From contig JBBHKE010000893.1 in the NCBI GenBank assembly GCA_037447655.1, positions 861,984 through 925,983 of the forward strand: 64,000 bases of DNA. Direction: 5' to 3'. Below are positions 22,370 to 35,233 of this stretch, piece by piece. The notes below the pieces were generated by a model. The model was not told the DNA's origin. It saw nothing but the letters and a program-made list of their open reading frames with translations, and searched no databases. The stretch's first letter is position 1. The number at the start of each line of letters is the position of its first letter. This DNA is from Zygnema cylindricum. Lineage: Eukaryota; Streptophyta; Zygnematophyceae; Zygnematales; Zygnemataceae. A program made the translations under genes and the position numbers.

Positions 22370-23870
22370 TTACTATCTAACGTGCTCTCACCGTGGAGCT
22401 CACGTAACGACAAAAAGTGACTGTTTGCAGCACTTTTATTTACATGTGGTTGCCGCAGTTTTGTTACCATAAAGTCATAAACCTTCGCCGACCGTGTGAA
22501 TTGTAAATTTTATTATGACGGTCGACGTTCGCAAGCGCGGCAAAAGTTTAAGCGGTTGAAACAATGTTTTGAAAGTCAAAGCTGTCCAACCGATTGACCG
22601 TCAAATTTAAACTCAACGGTACTTTAATTGTACCAATGTGTACTTCAAAAGTACAATTTCTGACAAAATGACGTAAGTGGCTGTGCGCAACCAAAATAGT
22701 CACTGCCATGATCAATTCCCTTCCCAAATTGCCGTATGAATTCTCGTCCTCGAGCTAATCTGACGTCATACAATATATTTTATTTTGTCAAAACCTAGAA
22801 AGAAAATGGACGGCTGAGATCGGCTGTATCGCTTGTAGACAGATGCAGTTTTACAGTCAAACGCCTGCAAGAAGGCCTCAAAGGACCGGACGTGATTGGT
22901 GCATCTGACACATTTTTTATGCATTCCGTACATGTACTTTAGTTTCTCAAACATAGCACTTCCGTACACTGCAATTTTGTCGAATAGAGCACCATTAGGA
23001 GAAAACTTTAACAGCGAGGTTGAATCTGCTTTTATCCAACGGTAAATGTTTACAGCACTATCCTTATGATGCGACAAACTCCTCGTAGTTTCCGTACGTA
23101 GATGCACACGTGCGCAATAAAAAAATCGTATCTTCTATCTCGTTTACCACTGTGCCACGTGTTGAAATGTAGATCGCTAAATTGTAATGCGTGCCACAAA
23201 AGTTTCAGGCCTTCAGGGGACAAATTTTTTGCCTACCAATTTTTTGTAGCTAGTAACAAAAAAAAAAAAAAACGGTGGCAAACCTTATTGATCGTCATAC
23301 GTTCGTACAGTAAAGTACAGTACTGTACTCTACTGTAGCTCTCGGTTCGTAGGGTACAGTACTGTACGTTGCTTCCATGTTGTTCTTTCAAAACTCTTTT
23401 GGACAGTCGACCAACTAGAATGACAAATGACAATTTTTCCTTTCATTTCTTAAGCATGTGAGACGCCTGCAAAATGCCAAAATATACGTCCATTCGTCTC
23501 AGAGTGGTCAAAGAAGATACAAATTGACTTTTTACAGGTAACACTTTGTACATGAACATAGAAATTGCAACTGTATTGTACGAAGCCGTTGGTGGTAACT
23601 GGTAGGTCCGGAAAATCTGTGCTAAAGACATTTCCATCGATATAGCAGGACTGTCCTTAGCGGTAATTCCGTCATTATCCATAAATCATAACCGAACTAC
23701 AAGTCCATACCGGAAATGTCCGTACCATATTTCGAACTTCCAAACTTAGGATTTCCAGAAAGTCTAATTCCGGACTTCCATTACTGTAGCTGTTTAAGTA
23801 AATGTACGGATACGTTTGCTGATTGCCGTGTCTTCCATTACTAATTTACTACTGTATATAATATTAATAT
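22370..23870. other. Intergenic sequence without a recognisable gene
   Basis: AT-rich sequence with scattered 'gtac' palindromes, including 'gtacagtactgtac' near 23317 and again near 23354. A minus-strand frame at 22766-23107 has no motif I recognise. No RNA gene was seen. Confidence 0.6.
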
Positions 23871-24052
23871 TGGGTATCGGGTAAAATCATATCGCGATAG
23901 GTTCGATACTCGATATATCGATAGTCGATCGGTGAGGGGCCTCGATATAACGTACCGGGACCAACATATTATATCGCGATACATTTGGTAAAAGGTGGTC
24001 TCCGTACAGATACCGATAAGGAATATCGTACGAAGAATCCGGTGGGGAGGGG

Positions 24053-24095
<43 letters not shown>

Positions 24096-24500
24096 CTTTT
24101 GGAAAAAAAAATTGACCTAGCGTCACTTCGATATATCGTGGTATCGGTCGATATATCGCATAAATATCGCAATATTAAGCTCCTTGATATATCGATTATC
24201 GGATACCCAAATGTAAATATATATTGAATATTGGCAAGGGTCACTCGATACCCAACATTATCCATTAGGTCGCGTCCGTTAGCCCTTCGCCCCCTCCGTG
24301 GGGGGGCGCATCCCCAAGGGGGGTTGGGGGTTCTTTCGTTTTTTGTACGATAATTTCGTACGGCATTTGTGTGGACCCCCACCTCCCTCCAAATATATCA
24401 CGATAGTTTTTGTTGTTCCCACGGCGATATATCGAGCTCTTTGACCGTTCGATATTCGATACATCAAATATCGAATTTATCGCGATAATAATTTTCACGA
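23870..24500. repeat. TCGATA-rich repeat block with a 40-base poly-G run
   Basis: The block is dense in ATATATCGAT and TATCGATA motifs and is interrupted at about 24045-24095 by GGGGAGGGG followed by an essentially pure G run. Related sequence occurs at 34830-34990, 38630-38770, 44510-44905 and 60360-60480, so this is a dispersed family. Open frames through it are low-complexity (poly-Pro or poly-Gly) artefacts. Confidence 0.75.
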
Positions 24501-26305
24501 TACAAAACATTAGTACTCAGTATACAGAGCATACAATATAGCATGCACTATCGCACTATAGCGTCTCACAATCCGACGCATACTTTGTAGCACGAAAATA
24601 CAGTATCTGAGTTTGGACTACGCAAATTTTTTTTCTCCTTTTTTAGTTAATCATTTTGTGCCTTCACTTAATATAGTTAATAAGAGCAAATTATAAATCA
24701 TGCTTGAAGCAAATCTGACTGCAAGGGTGTCACATTTTACGTGAACATTAAACTATTGCATCTCTCAACTATGTGGTTATTTTGGTTTGTACCACGGAGG
24801 CTTACGTGCAAATGTTGAAAATCGTAAAAGAGTTTTGAAGAAAACAAGCTGAATGTAAGATTTGTACGAGCGTACGAATTTAAAAGTCGTACGTGCATAT
24901 TACTAATTGTGTGAACAGTGCAGTAGTTTTTTAATACTAAAAATCCCTTCCACGAAGGTCAATGTGAAGGTAAATGGAGCATGAGAGGGTATCTTATGGC
25001 AATGATTATTTTTTGAAGGTCACATGGTCTATATCATGCGCAAGGTTCAATGCTTGCACATCATGGAGTTTATCTTAATTTTCCATGTAGTAATTGTACA
25101 AAGTCAATGACATGTTTAAACCAAAATGAAAATAGGTACGAAACGATACGAAAACGTACGACATCCAATGAACAACCTATTTTTTTTGTGGAGGTTCACG
25201 CGTAGCTTGGCATTAAGATGCAACTTGAGCCTATGGGCATATGAAATTTGTGATACAAATGTGGAAGAAGCGCACGCCGACAATCGATACTGGAGTCCAT
25301 TTAGTACTAGCTACATTAATGTAGTTATGTTACGAGACACTTACGCAAACAATGTTGTGAACAATAGTTTATGATTTCGTATTTTAAAAAACACTTTGTG
25401 ATATACTTTATCAGTGTTGTGAACGATAACTTATGATTTTGTGTTTCAAAAAACACTTCCTAGAATACTTTACCAGCGATGAGCAGTGCAGTGCATAAAA
25501 ATATAAACCAGTGAAACACTAAAACACTGTTCTAAGGGTTGTCCACCGCGATATTTATTTTTCAGTGTATCGGAGAAATATTCTGTTTAAATATCGGTCG
25601 GGATTGCCAATCAATATATTAATCCGATATTTTATCGATAAGAGGCTACAGAAGTACAGATACACAAGACCATGTGTACTACAGTAGTGAGAAAAGGGAA
25701 TTCATTTTATCCACAGGTCCGAAAACACAATCGGACGGTCATAATCACCTCCGCACGATAAGAAGGTAAATCACAAAATACGCAACGGAAAGAAAACAAA
25801 ACGTAAAGCACAATTTGTCAGAAACTCAGAACAATCACCACAGGCCGCGCCAGTGGCTTTTGCATTTCGCCGTACCGAATCGAGGCGAATATAGAAACAG
25901 AATTCTACATCACCTTTTGAATTATTGCATCACGTTTTGAACCTTACATCATACTTCGTACTTTTCGGTTAAAGAGCTGTTTCTCTCGGTCAAATCACTT
26001 GGTACATCACCTGATGCAAACATTTTCTGATTCGCTCTCCCTACTTTTTGGTCTCCACTATATTGGCCTTGCTATTGGTTTCTGTTATTAGTTCTTGCTG
26101 TCAGTTTCTTGCTGTTAATTTTTGCTGTCAATTTTTGCTGCCACTTTTTGCTGCCACTTTTTGCTGCCACTTTTTGCTGCCACTTTTTGCTGTCACTTTC
26201 TGCTGCAAGCATACACAACCGTTTGTTAATAATACTAGCCGACATTTTAAGCAGCCAATATTACAAGCACTTGTATGCATACACATTATTGTAACAGTCG
26301 TATCC
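24500..26305. other. Upstream region of the galactanase gene
   Basis: No gene is recognised. A 13-bp minisatellite of about eight copies ('ctgccactttttg') spans about 26098-26210, immediately upstream of the GH30 start. It is probably in the 5' UTR or core promoter. Its upstream reading, rich in Cys and Phe, is a product of the repeat and has no ATG. Confidence 0.6.
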
Positions 26306-29300
26306 ATGGCTTCTTTATCCTTTCCCTCTAAACAGCTTGACAGTAAACTTTCATCCTTAGGAATACCAACAGGCAGGCTTGCCTCAACAAATGAAAGGAA
26401 AAAAAAACCTTTTTTGCAGCTACAAACCTTATCATTATTCTTGCTTTGCAGTGTATTACTTCTGATCTGGAGTACAAGGGCAAATGCTGGTGATCCTGCG
26501 CCAGTCGCTACTTGTCCGAAAGTTAAAAGTAAGATTTTTTAAGCGAGGCTTAAACGAATGTAGTATATTCTCCACAAATATAAATCCAATTTCTGGTTTT
26601 TTCTTTGATTAGAAATGGACACCAATGTGACATTGTCTTGAAAAGTTAAATGAACAGGCTTTAAAATCAATACGGACAATGATAGGTAAAAACGTCACGC
26701 TTTTGGAGAGAAGTATGTTGAAAATATTAGGCAAGATGGAAACTTTCTAAAATTTGAGTACTTTAATTCCTCGAATTCTGAAAATTTGGGGAGGACAGTT
26801 TTCACACTGAAATTGTAAGCAAACAACACGTTCAACAATGTGGTATAAGATTAATATGAGGTTTTTTTTTCGTTTTTAGTACTACTGAATATTGATAATC
26901 TCTGAAAATAATAACCAATCTCAGGAAGTGAAGTTGGTTCCCTGATACGAGATGAATAGTTTCCGAAAGTGAGGTTCAGCAAAATCTGGAAACTTCTCCT
27001 TATTTTGATAATGGATGTTTTTTTAGGAATGGATAATCTGGCATAGAGACAGAACATTTAAACCATTGTTTTTCCTTCCCTCCTTCATTTTCGGATGTTT
27101 CGTGATGAGCATGTTTATTAATTGGTCAACTCTAAAAAAATATGAAACGTAGAAATAAATGCCAGTTAACCTGTCTGTTTGTGTATTTTTTTGTTGTGTA
27201 ATGTGAATGAAAGATTTACTTCCGTACGACATTTTTTGTCCGAGGTCTTCGGATTTTGTTGATTTTATTGGCACTTGCGTCATTTAATGAGGCATTCTGT
27301 ACGATTTTTTTTAGTGCGGAGTCTTCGTGTTTTCTGATTATTTCATCGACACTTTTTTCACTAAAGATGGCATTTCCTCTTTACTCAGCCTCAGAAACAA
27401 AGGCGATATTTTTGTCTCTTTGTGGTGTTAGGTAGAGAGAGTTAGGGAGGGGGAGAGGGGGGGCGGAGTGGGAGGGAGAGAGAGTTGTTTTGTATCTGTG
27501 TCTGTAAGCTCTCTTTTTTGCACTTAATGTGAAATGAAAAATGTTTTGTCAAGTGTTTTTCCACTTTTGGAGGTAATGTCAGTTTATCCTTCTCTAGATT
27601 ATTTTTATTTCGCGCAAATGAGTTACTTGAGTCATCGCAATGTTCATCAAACATGTTTAAACGTTTTATGTGTGGAAAAATGTTTTTTTGTTGGTGTTTT
27701 TGAACCTTGGTCACTTTTGTTTTTTATCTCTAAATGCTAACAGTCTACTTTTTGCTCGTTTCGATGTACAAACCCTGAGAAAATGAAGAAGTAGAAATTA
27801 AAGAATGCACCAAACTGAAACGCTAGTTTTTCTCCGTGGATTCCTTTGTAGGTAATATTGTAATCGGGTACGATAAAACCGGTGTAACGTGGGAAGGATG
27901 GGGAACTGCGTTAGCCTGGTGAGCTGCATTGTGTTTTGCGCCTCTTCTATGTGTTATTGATTGTTGATTATTATCTATCTTTTGTCATTGTTGATTATTA
28001 TCTACCCTTAATATATTACTATCAATATATTATTATTATTGACTATTATCCATCTTTTATTGATTATTGTCTATCTATTCCTATCTATTTTTGTTATTGA
28101 TTATTATCTATCTATTATTATTATTGATCACTATCTATCTTTTATTAATTATTGTCTATCAAGGAGATATATAAAGGGGTAGATAGAGGGTAGTCCGCTA
28201 GGGAAGGAAATGTACAGGGACAGAGGCAGGAGGATTGATGTGTGGTAGAGGCGGATGTAGAATAAGGAATAGAGTTGGAGGGAGGAAAGCTGTCGACAAT
28301 AGGGGTTGTAAACACTACACTGCCCATCGCTATTTAGTGTAAAGGAATAATAAGTATTGCAGCGAAATTAATGTCAACAATACTAATATAGAGCAGAGTG
28401 ACATGGCCAATTTAAGACCACTCTCTCAGGTAGTGTTCTTAAGACCATTTTATGATTTTCGGTCGAAAACAGTCACAACCAAATTAGTTTTATCAACACT
28501 AATAGCGATGGGCAGTGTAGTTTCAGAATCTATGAACTTTTTCAAAGTTCGTGTCAGCATCGCAATAAGTCTACAGTTTTTTTAATGAGCCTTTTACATC
28601 CTTTGAGTTACATTAACAGTCTTACTTTATTGTACTTATCCTTCGTGATTCTTTTCTCTTCCCCTAACATATTTTCATTTTTTAACATGTCCTTTTTTTT
28701 GATTTTGTTCTTGACCTATTGCACAGGTGGGCGAACTGGGCCGGAGGACTAAACAAAGATAGCGATTTCAATTTCTTAATAGATGTACTTTTCCGGTCGG
28801 ATACGGGCCTTGGTCTAAATATTGTTCGGTACAACATTGGAGGAGGGGGATATTCCCCCCTCCCTCATCCTCAATTCGTAGGTTATTTAAGGTATCGTGC
28901 CATGCCCGGTTTTAAATGGACAGCAAAGTCGAACTTCAACCCCAACGCAGATGCAAATCAGAGAAGAGTGTTACTCGCATCGCGAGACCGAGGGGTAAAT
29001 GTTTTTGAAGCGTTTTCGAATTCTCCTCCAGCTTATATGACAATGACAAAAAGCTTCACAGGATCAAAGGCAGCTTATCAAGACAATCTCCATCCCAACT
29101 ATTACCGGAGCTTTGCAGATTATCTCGTGCAAGTTATTAAATATTATAAAGACAGATGGGGTATCGAATTCCACACCTTGGAACCTTTGAATGAAGCGAT
29201 TGAAGGACATTGGCTCTTGGGCGGGAAACAAGAGGGTTGCAATTTTAAACTTACCTCCATTGTGAGGCTTATACAGATTACCAACCATGTTCTTTCGCAA

Positions 29301-30062
29301 AGCAGGCTTAAAACTGTACTTGCGGCTCCGGACTCACTTGGTTATAACAGTATAACTCTCCTCAAGTCCATAAGTCCAAGCACAGTAAAAAGAATTTCAC
29401 AAATTAACGTTCACAGTTATGAAACTGGTCGTATACGAGGAAACTATACGCGTCAATTGTCATGGAGAACCAACATTGCAAGAAACGCTGCGAGAATGAA
29501 GAAGAAGGTTGTCGTTTCAGAATGGGGACCTTACGGTATGAAGTCGAGTCCTTTTGAATACGGCCTCACTTTAGCGAGACAAGTGATGATGGATATTAAT
29601 GTTTTGAAAGCGACTTCGTGGACTTATTGGCAAGCCGTAGAGCAGACTCAAAAAGCAAGACGGTGGGGGCTTATTTTTGTCAATATGGAGAGGCAAGATT
29701 ATTTGAGCTACGAGATTGGGTTTCAATACTACGCTTTAATGCAGTTTTCGAGGTGGATTCGTCCCGGTGCCCAGATTCTTCAGGTTCACAGTTCCTGTGT
29801 CCACGGGTTTGTTGCGGCTTACGACCAAAGAAACAGCCGTCTCATCGTTGTGGTGGCAAATTTTCTTCAAACCGACGATCACTTTTCTTTAAATGTCAAA
29901 TTCAAAACTCCAAATGGCGGCTCATTGGTCGTCTATAGGACTTCCCAGTCGGAAAAACATGCACAGATTGGAACTTGGGGGACCAACTTTCCCGGGAAGG
30001 TCGACATCGGAATGTTGGCCCGATCGATTTCAACCTTTGTGTTTTCAAATGTGGTACCGTGA
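26306..30062 (+). CDS. GH30 glycosidase, probable secreted endo-beta-1,6-galactanase
   Basis: Exons 26306-26528, 27852-27918 and 28727-30062 join in phase to 542 codons (541 residues). The first exon gives MASLSF and a hydrophobic stretch FLQLQTLSLFLLCSVLLLIW, a signal peptide or anchor ending near ANAGDP. Exon 2 carries the GH30 entry strand (VTWEGWGTALAW), and exon 3 the (beta/alpha)8 barrel and C-terminal beta domain. The acid/base Glu is in LEPLNE (codon 29193-29195), the nucleophile in VVSEWG (29520-29522). The ANWAGG and NIVRYNIGGGG segments match plant and fungal 1,6-galactanases of GH30 subfamily 5, which trim beta-1,6-galactan side chains such as those of arabinogalactan. Substrate assignment is by family. 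A MITE lies in intron 2. The gene looks intact. Confidence 0.88.
28314..28521. mobile_element. MITE in intron 2 of the GH30 gene, 208 bp
   Basis: Inverted ends ACTACACTGCCCATCGCTAT(T)TAGTGT at left and the matching AACACTAATAGCGATGGGCAGTGTAGT at right. The ends belong to the same family as the elements at 40466-41008 and 47647-48027. The target duplication is not clear. Confidence 0.78.
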
Positions 30063-31633
30063 TATGGAAAAGATGAAAAAAATACAAGAAAACCAATACC
30101 TTAAAGGGAGTTGTTTGTGTAAGACACGTTCCCTTGAAGGGTAAGTGCCTGTTACAGTGAGAAATAAGCCCATTCGTTTGCCTTAATCCTCTATCATAAG
30201 TGACATTCTGTCCATTTCTTTAAGCTTTTTTTTAGGGCTTTTTCATTGACGTCCGCATCCTGTTTCTTCAAAAACAACAAAAAGAAGGAAAAGACAAAAC
30301 TGTTTTCTGTAGTGCATATCGAATCCGGAAGATTTTCTGTTGTTTCTAGAAGGTCGGTCCTTGGAAGAATCTGTTTCCACATAGCTTTGGATTGCGGCAA
30401 GTTTTGAAGATGGTACTCCAATCTGAGTTACATAATAGTAACACTATAGCGGAGTGGAATTGGGATTTATGTTTTAGGAAGACGTTGTAGATTTGTTAAA
30501 ATTGATTTGTTATTTTTTTCTCGTTATATGCTTAATAAGGAAGGGACAGAACAGTCGAATCCTAGATTGTTTTGGTCGGACGACATTGGTCGTGGTACCG
30601 CCTAAAATTTGTATTATTTTGTGTAATGGGGTAGACGTGGACATGGAGTCATTATTCACTCTTCTTGTAGGAGATTGATAAGATCTTCCTCAGAAGTTCT
30701 CAGGCTGTCTTGAAAATTTAAGTTCTGGATTTTCTCTTAAGGCCAACGCCATTCATAACCTTGACGAAGATTTAATTCGTGGGCTCCTTTCAAGGATCTT
30801 CATTGTCAAGAATGTCAAGAATTGGTTCGGTAGGTTTTACTCGTCGTCGATATGTTGATGCTCGGCTTTAGTTACTATTATTCGCGGCTTTCCCTTGTTT
30901 GCTTGTCGTCGGGTCTTTGCAGTGTTCTTTCTTTTTTGTTGTTTCACCTACTGCTTTCCTTATCATTTTTATTTTGCCTTTTTTATTCCTCTCATTCCCC
31001 AGATTGGTCAGATAGTTTTTTTTACTTTCAACGGTTTCAAGCCCACCAACCTATTCCGAAATTGATTACAACTTTTTAAACCATGTTTATTCTACTTCCG
31101 GAAATTTAATGGATAAATAAAAAAGAACATTGTGACAGAAAAACTAACATTAAATCACAGTTTTTACATTATTTTCACAAAGTAAATGCCTTATCTCATT
31201 CAGAACATCAACATTAAATATAAAATAACAAATCAACATACAAAATGTAAATAAAACCACCACATCCAAAAAAAAGACGCAGTTGTTTTTTTTTATTTGG
31301 GGCCAATATACAGAAAAATACACTAAAAGGGAAAAGTTACAACATATCTAGATTAGGAAAAGAGAGAGAGAGAGGGGAGAGATAGGGTTTTTTACGCGTG
31401 GCCTATCATACCCTACCGACTCTAATGCATAACTACCACAACTACCAAAACTATCCTACCTACAATAAAACAATCACCAATCATACTTTACATATAAATA
31501 CTCTAACTACCCAAAATAACGACCATGTAGATAACTAACCCAAATAACAGCCATATTAATAATAGCACCACTATTTTCAAATCGTGACACCTGTCACGAT
31601 ATAACTTTCCACACAAAAAGTGTACCTTTCTCT
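30063..31633. other. Convergent intergenic region between GH30 and GNAT genes
   Basis: Presumed 3' UTRs of both genes. It contains AATAAA-like sequence near 31116 and an AG-rich run near 31360. No other coding or RNA feature is recognised. Confidence 0.6.
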
Positions 31634-33636
31634 TCAAATGTTTCGTTTCGTACCGGACAACAATTTCAACATCAACACTAATTCGCCTCCATCTTCCGAC
31701 CAAGGTCGAGGCCACACCGATCCTAAAGGTTCTTTTATGATTCGATACCCACTACTTAAATAAAGGCCTATAGCCCCATTATTTTTCCGGTCACAATGTA
31801 AAGCAACCGATCGACATCCCCACGTTTTCGCCAAATTTTCGGCTTTTTCTAAAAGTTTTCGGGCCGCCCCTTTCCTCCGAATGGAACTTCGGATAAATTT
31901 TGAACCGATGGAGAAGAGGGAGGATGAAGGAAGGGGACGGGCGGATCGGAACGAGTTCGAGTCAGGGAAAGAGAGAGATGAAGGGAGAGGAAGAGTGGAG
32001 AAAAGAATATGCCCTAATTAGTGTAGGCTGTTTTAATAATGAATACATAAATACAAAAAAAACAACTTCAATTCATTCATTCATTCATTTATTCATTCAT
32101 TCATTTAGTAGTGTATTTCTGTAGGCATTCATTTCTCGTTTAATGTAAACATAAATAAATGAATGACTGCTATTTATACATAACATTCATTCACTTACTT
32201 ATTTCCTTATTTACTTGCTTAAATCAAGGATGCAAATCACCATTGTGAGACCACAAAGACAGTTTTTTTCGGGCAGGTTGTGAAAATTTTTGTTCACCTT
32301 CTTTTCCTGCCTGGCTGCCTTCTTAACAGAAATTCCGCAGCCGTGTCAATTGTCACAGTCCCAAGAACGCCATATGGACCGATCCCGTGGCCCGAAGAAA
32401 TCCATACTAATGATGGTACACCTACAACTAAAGAAGCCAATAGAGGACGAAAAATTGGGCCGCCCCAAATGGCCGATTCTCCGTCGTAATCTTTTATTTG
32501 CTGCCCGCTGCCCGAGGGGCTGATTGCTACCAAACATTTTCTTTTTATGCCAGATGGCATTCCCAGATTGGCCAATAACGCTCCAACTCTGCCCCAAAAC
32601 GAACAAAAATAAACAAAGAAGAAATAAATAAATAAACAATCAAATAAACAAATGAAAAAGTAAAAAGTAACTAAGTCAACAAGCAATAAGTAAAAGAATA
32701 AACAAATAGACAAACGAATAAGTCAGTAAACAAGTAAATAAGTGAATGAATATTTGAATAATTACATAATAATCGAATAGAGAAGAGTAAAAATAAACAA
32801 ACAAAAAAACAAATAAAACAAAGGAATAAATAAATTATGAACAAAAGAAACAATGGGCAAGTAAAAGGAGGGGGGAGGGATGATGACAAAGAGGAAGAGA
32901 AAACAAGTCAGAAAAGGGAAAGGGAGAAAAACACACAAACAAAAACAAAAAAGGGGAAAAGGAAAGAAATAAAAGGATATCTCATACAGTCATCACCGTA
33001 TGATGGAGGACAAAATTCGGAAATTAAAAAGTTTCCGCAGCCCATAAAAACAGAAACATCAAATAAATAAATAATAATAAAAAAAAAGCCCATGTTTTTT
33101 TTTTTTGTGGCGTGTTTATTTTTTCACCTGTCTGTTCTCAATATAAATTGGAGTGGACCATCTTGACCGTCTTCCGATGGAAAAAAAGACGAACAATGGA
33201 CATCGGCCACTTCCCAATATTCTTCCACCATGGCTTCTCGAATGGTCATCTCTCCCTCTGTAACATTTGTCACACTTTCAAATCCCGAAAGGGACGACAC
33301 TCGACAGGAAAAAGACGGGTCTCGTCGAGAAGAAGACGAGTTTTGAAAAATCATCTCTCCCTCTGTGACATTTGTGCCACCTTTGAACCCGGAAAGGGGC
33401 GGAGCTCGACAGGAAAAAGACGAGGCTTTTTGAGAAAAAGACAAGGTTCGACATGAGCCAGATAAGAGTTGGCGAGGAAAAGATGAAGTTCGGAAATAAA
33501 AAGGTGAGGGAAAAGAGGAGGTTTGTTGATATAAAGGCACGGCTCGACGAGAAAAAGACGAGCAATGATGAGAAAAAGATGAAGATAAATGTGCCTGATC
33601 AAAGCCGAAAGTTGGAAAAATGATTACATTTGACAT
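31634..33636 (-). CDS. Plant-type GNAT N-acetyltransferase with plastid-transit-like leader
   Basis: Transcribed right to left. Exons: 33128-33636 (or from ATG 33729), 32298-32588 and 31634-31886, joining in phase. The leader from ATG 33636 is rich in Ser, Phe and Arg with few acidic residues, like a chloroplast transit peptide, and contains an internal repeat ([14 protein letters not shown] / [14 protein letters not shown]). The mature part begins [18 protein letters not shown], characteristic of plant GNATs, then GIKRKCLVAI and GVLGTVTIDTAAEFLLRR. The acetyl-CoA-binding RRKGAARKLLEKAE and WGCRSVALHCD follow, then GAIGLYLSSGYR. The last exon's acceptor is uncertain; the strand expected before RRKG (about 12 residues, usually ..YISNVAV..) is not found. 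Such enzymes acetylate protein N-termini or Lys in plastids; the substrate is unknown. Confidence 0.8.
31887..32297. repeat. GNAT intron with ATTC microsatellite
   Basis: The intron contains about ten ATTC repeats at 32068-32106 and AAAT-type repeats. The other GNAT intron (32589-33127) is rich in AAATAAAC-type units. No further exon was found here on either strand. Confidence 0.7.
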
Positions 33637-35160
33637 TTTTTGTCTTTTTTCCAGGATCAGAGAAATTGGAAGAGTTGTGGCTGATAAAACAAAAACAGAA
33701 AAAAAAGGAAGAGGAACGAAAAACATCACACGTTAAACTTGACATCAACCCTAAACCTATCATAACCTTAACACTTAACCACATCGCCCTAATAATAATC
33801 TGAACCGTTCCTAATCACCTGACCCTTAATCAGTCCTAATTACAAATTCTTACAGCATAAAATGCCAGCCCTAACCCTAACCCCAATCCTGACTTTAATC
33901 CTAACCCTAACCTTTCCTTAACCCTAATCTGAACATAAGCCCGAGCCCTATCTGTAACCCTAACCTAACTTAAATTTCCTTTCCCCTTAAGCCTAACCCT
34001 CTGATTTCTATAATTTTTTTGCGCAACCCTAATTTCTCATTCTTGCATTAGATTTCAAATAAGAATTCGTAGTCCTAAGCAAAATTTTATCATGAAGCCC
34101 TACAGCACAACAAGTACGCACAACATACTGAAAAATAAAGGTTTTTTTCAAAAAATGCTTCATGGCTAGGAAAAAAACAAAAAAAAACTCACAGCTCCGT
34201 AATGCGCCACATTCAGACACGTGTCTTTTATCCAAATTCGGGCCACACGTGCGGATGACAGACGGGGAGAAAGTAGCCATGGTTGCTTCCTCTTTTCTCC
34301 CCTAAAAAGACAAAACATACAAAACCTAACTTTTCAAGAATTTCACGCACTTAGTGATCAGAAATTACAGCTGCTAAAAAAAAAGAGTTGAATTTAAAAA
34401 AAAAAAAAAAAAATTGTCGTCATTAAAACCTCCATTGAACAAAGTATTCCTACAAAACAAAAAAAAAGAAATAGTATTACTGTTGCACGCAAGCGAAAGT
34501 CGTAGAAAAAACCCTAAAATCTTGTATTTTCACTCTCACTGGCAGGAATTGACCTAATTTAGGGGTGCCACGTGGCACATTCACAACGGAGGACACAATT
34601 TATGTACGGATGTGACGCGACAGACTGTACTTGCTACAGACCTTCACAGTTTAACTAACTTTTGAGTTTAGACGTAAGACAGAACGAATCATCGGACACC
34701 TCTTTCTCTTTCAATCTTTTTTTTTTTTTTTTTTTTCTCTGACTCACTTTTTTTCCGTACGCACTTGTCTGAACGCGCCAATCGGAAAGCAAGAGTCTTG
34801 TCGCTCCATCCCAACCGTCGAATAATTCCGGTTATAATCGATATTGTTGTTATTGGTATCGAAGTTTGGACGATATATCGATTATCGTGACGATATATAC
34901 TGTAGCGTGTAAAAGTGAAAATCGTCCGATATATCTCAAGCTCGATATACAATATTTGGATATTTGGATTATATATAATCAAACTGAAGATTGACGGCTG
35001 GGAATGACCGACAGGCGACAGCATATCTGAAACCGGATTAAATTTAGTAATTTACATACTAAAAATTTTAAATAAAAAAATAATTGAAAAAATACAAACG
35101 AAATATTGTAAATAAAATATAAATTAAAATACGATACTAAAAAATGTACTGTACTGTACT
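33147..35160 (+). repeat. Segmental duplication, copy 1
   Basis: This segment holds the start of GNAT exon 1 and the whole GNAT-MYG1 divergent intergenic region. It is repeated in the same orientation at 36938-40460 with few substitutions. Copy 1 lacks the two insertions seen in copy 2 (38794-39825 and 39910-40390). Around 33744-34030 both copies have a degenerate 'ccctaaccctaacc' block. Confidence 0.9.
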
Positions 35161-35233
35161 GTAGTGAATATAAACGCATTTTCTTTCCAAAGGTGGACAC
35201 GAGCTTCTGAAAACCTTCCTCTGTGAGATTTTC
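33637..35233. promoter_or_regulatory. Divergent promoter region between GNAT (-) and MYG1 (+)
   Basis: Only 1.6 kb separates the two start codons, so both promoters must lie here. It includes a telomere-like CCCTAA block (33744-34030), several A or T runs, a CACGTGTC/CCACGTGG G-box-like pair (near 34217 and 34568) and TCGATA-rich sequence (34830-34990). No TATA box could be assigned. Confidence 0.45.
33744..34030. repeat. Degenerate telomere-like CCCTAA array
   Basis: Many imperfect copies of CCCTAA/CCTTAA, including ccctaaccctaacc. The unit is the six-base CCCTAA rather than the seven-base CCCTAAA of most plants. It is duplicated at 37524-37810. It could be an interstitial telomeric relic or a simple satellite. 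Confidence 0.65.

Noticed and set aside
22766-23107. 113-codon frame on the minus strand
   Set aside because: Contains a CVRC pair but no recognisable domain; insufficient support for a gene.
23887-24382. Proline- or glycine-rich small proteins around the poly-G run
   Set aside because: Homopolymer translation only.
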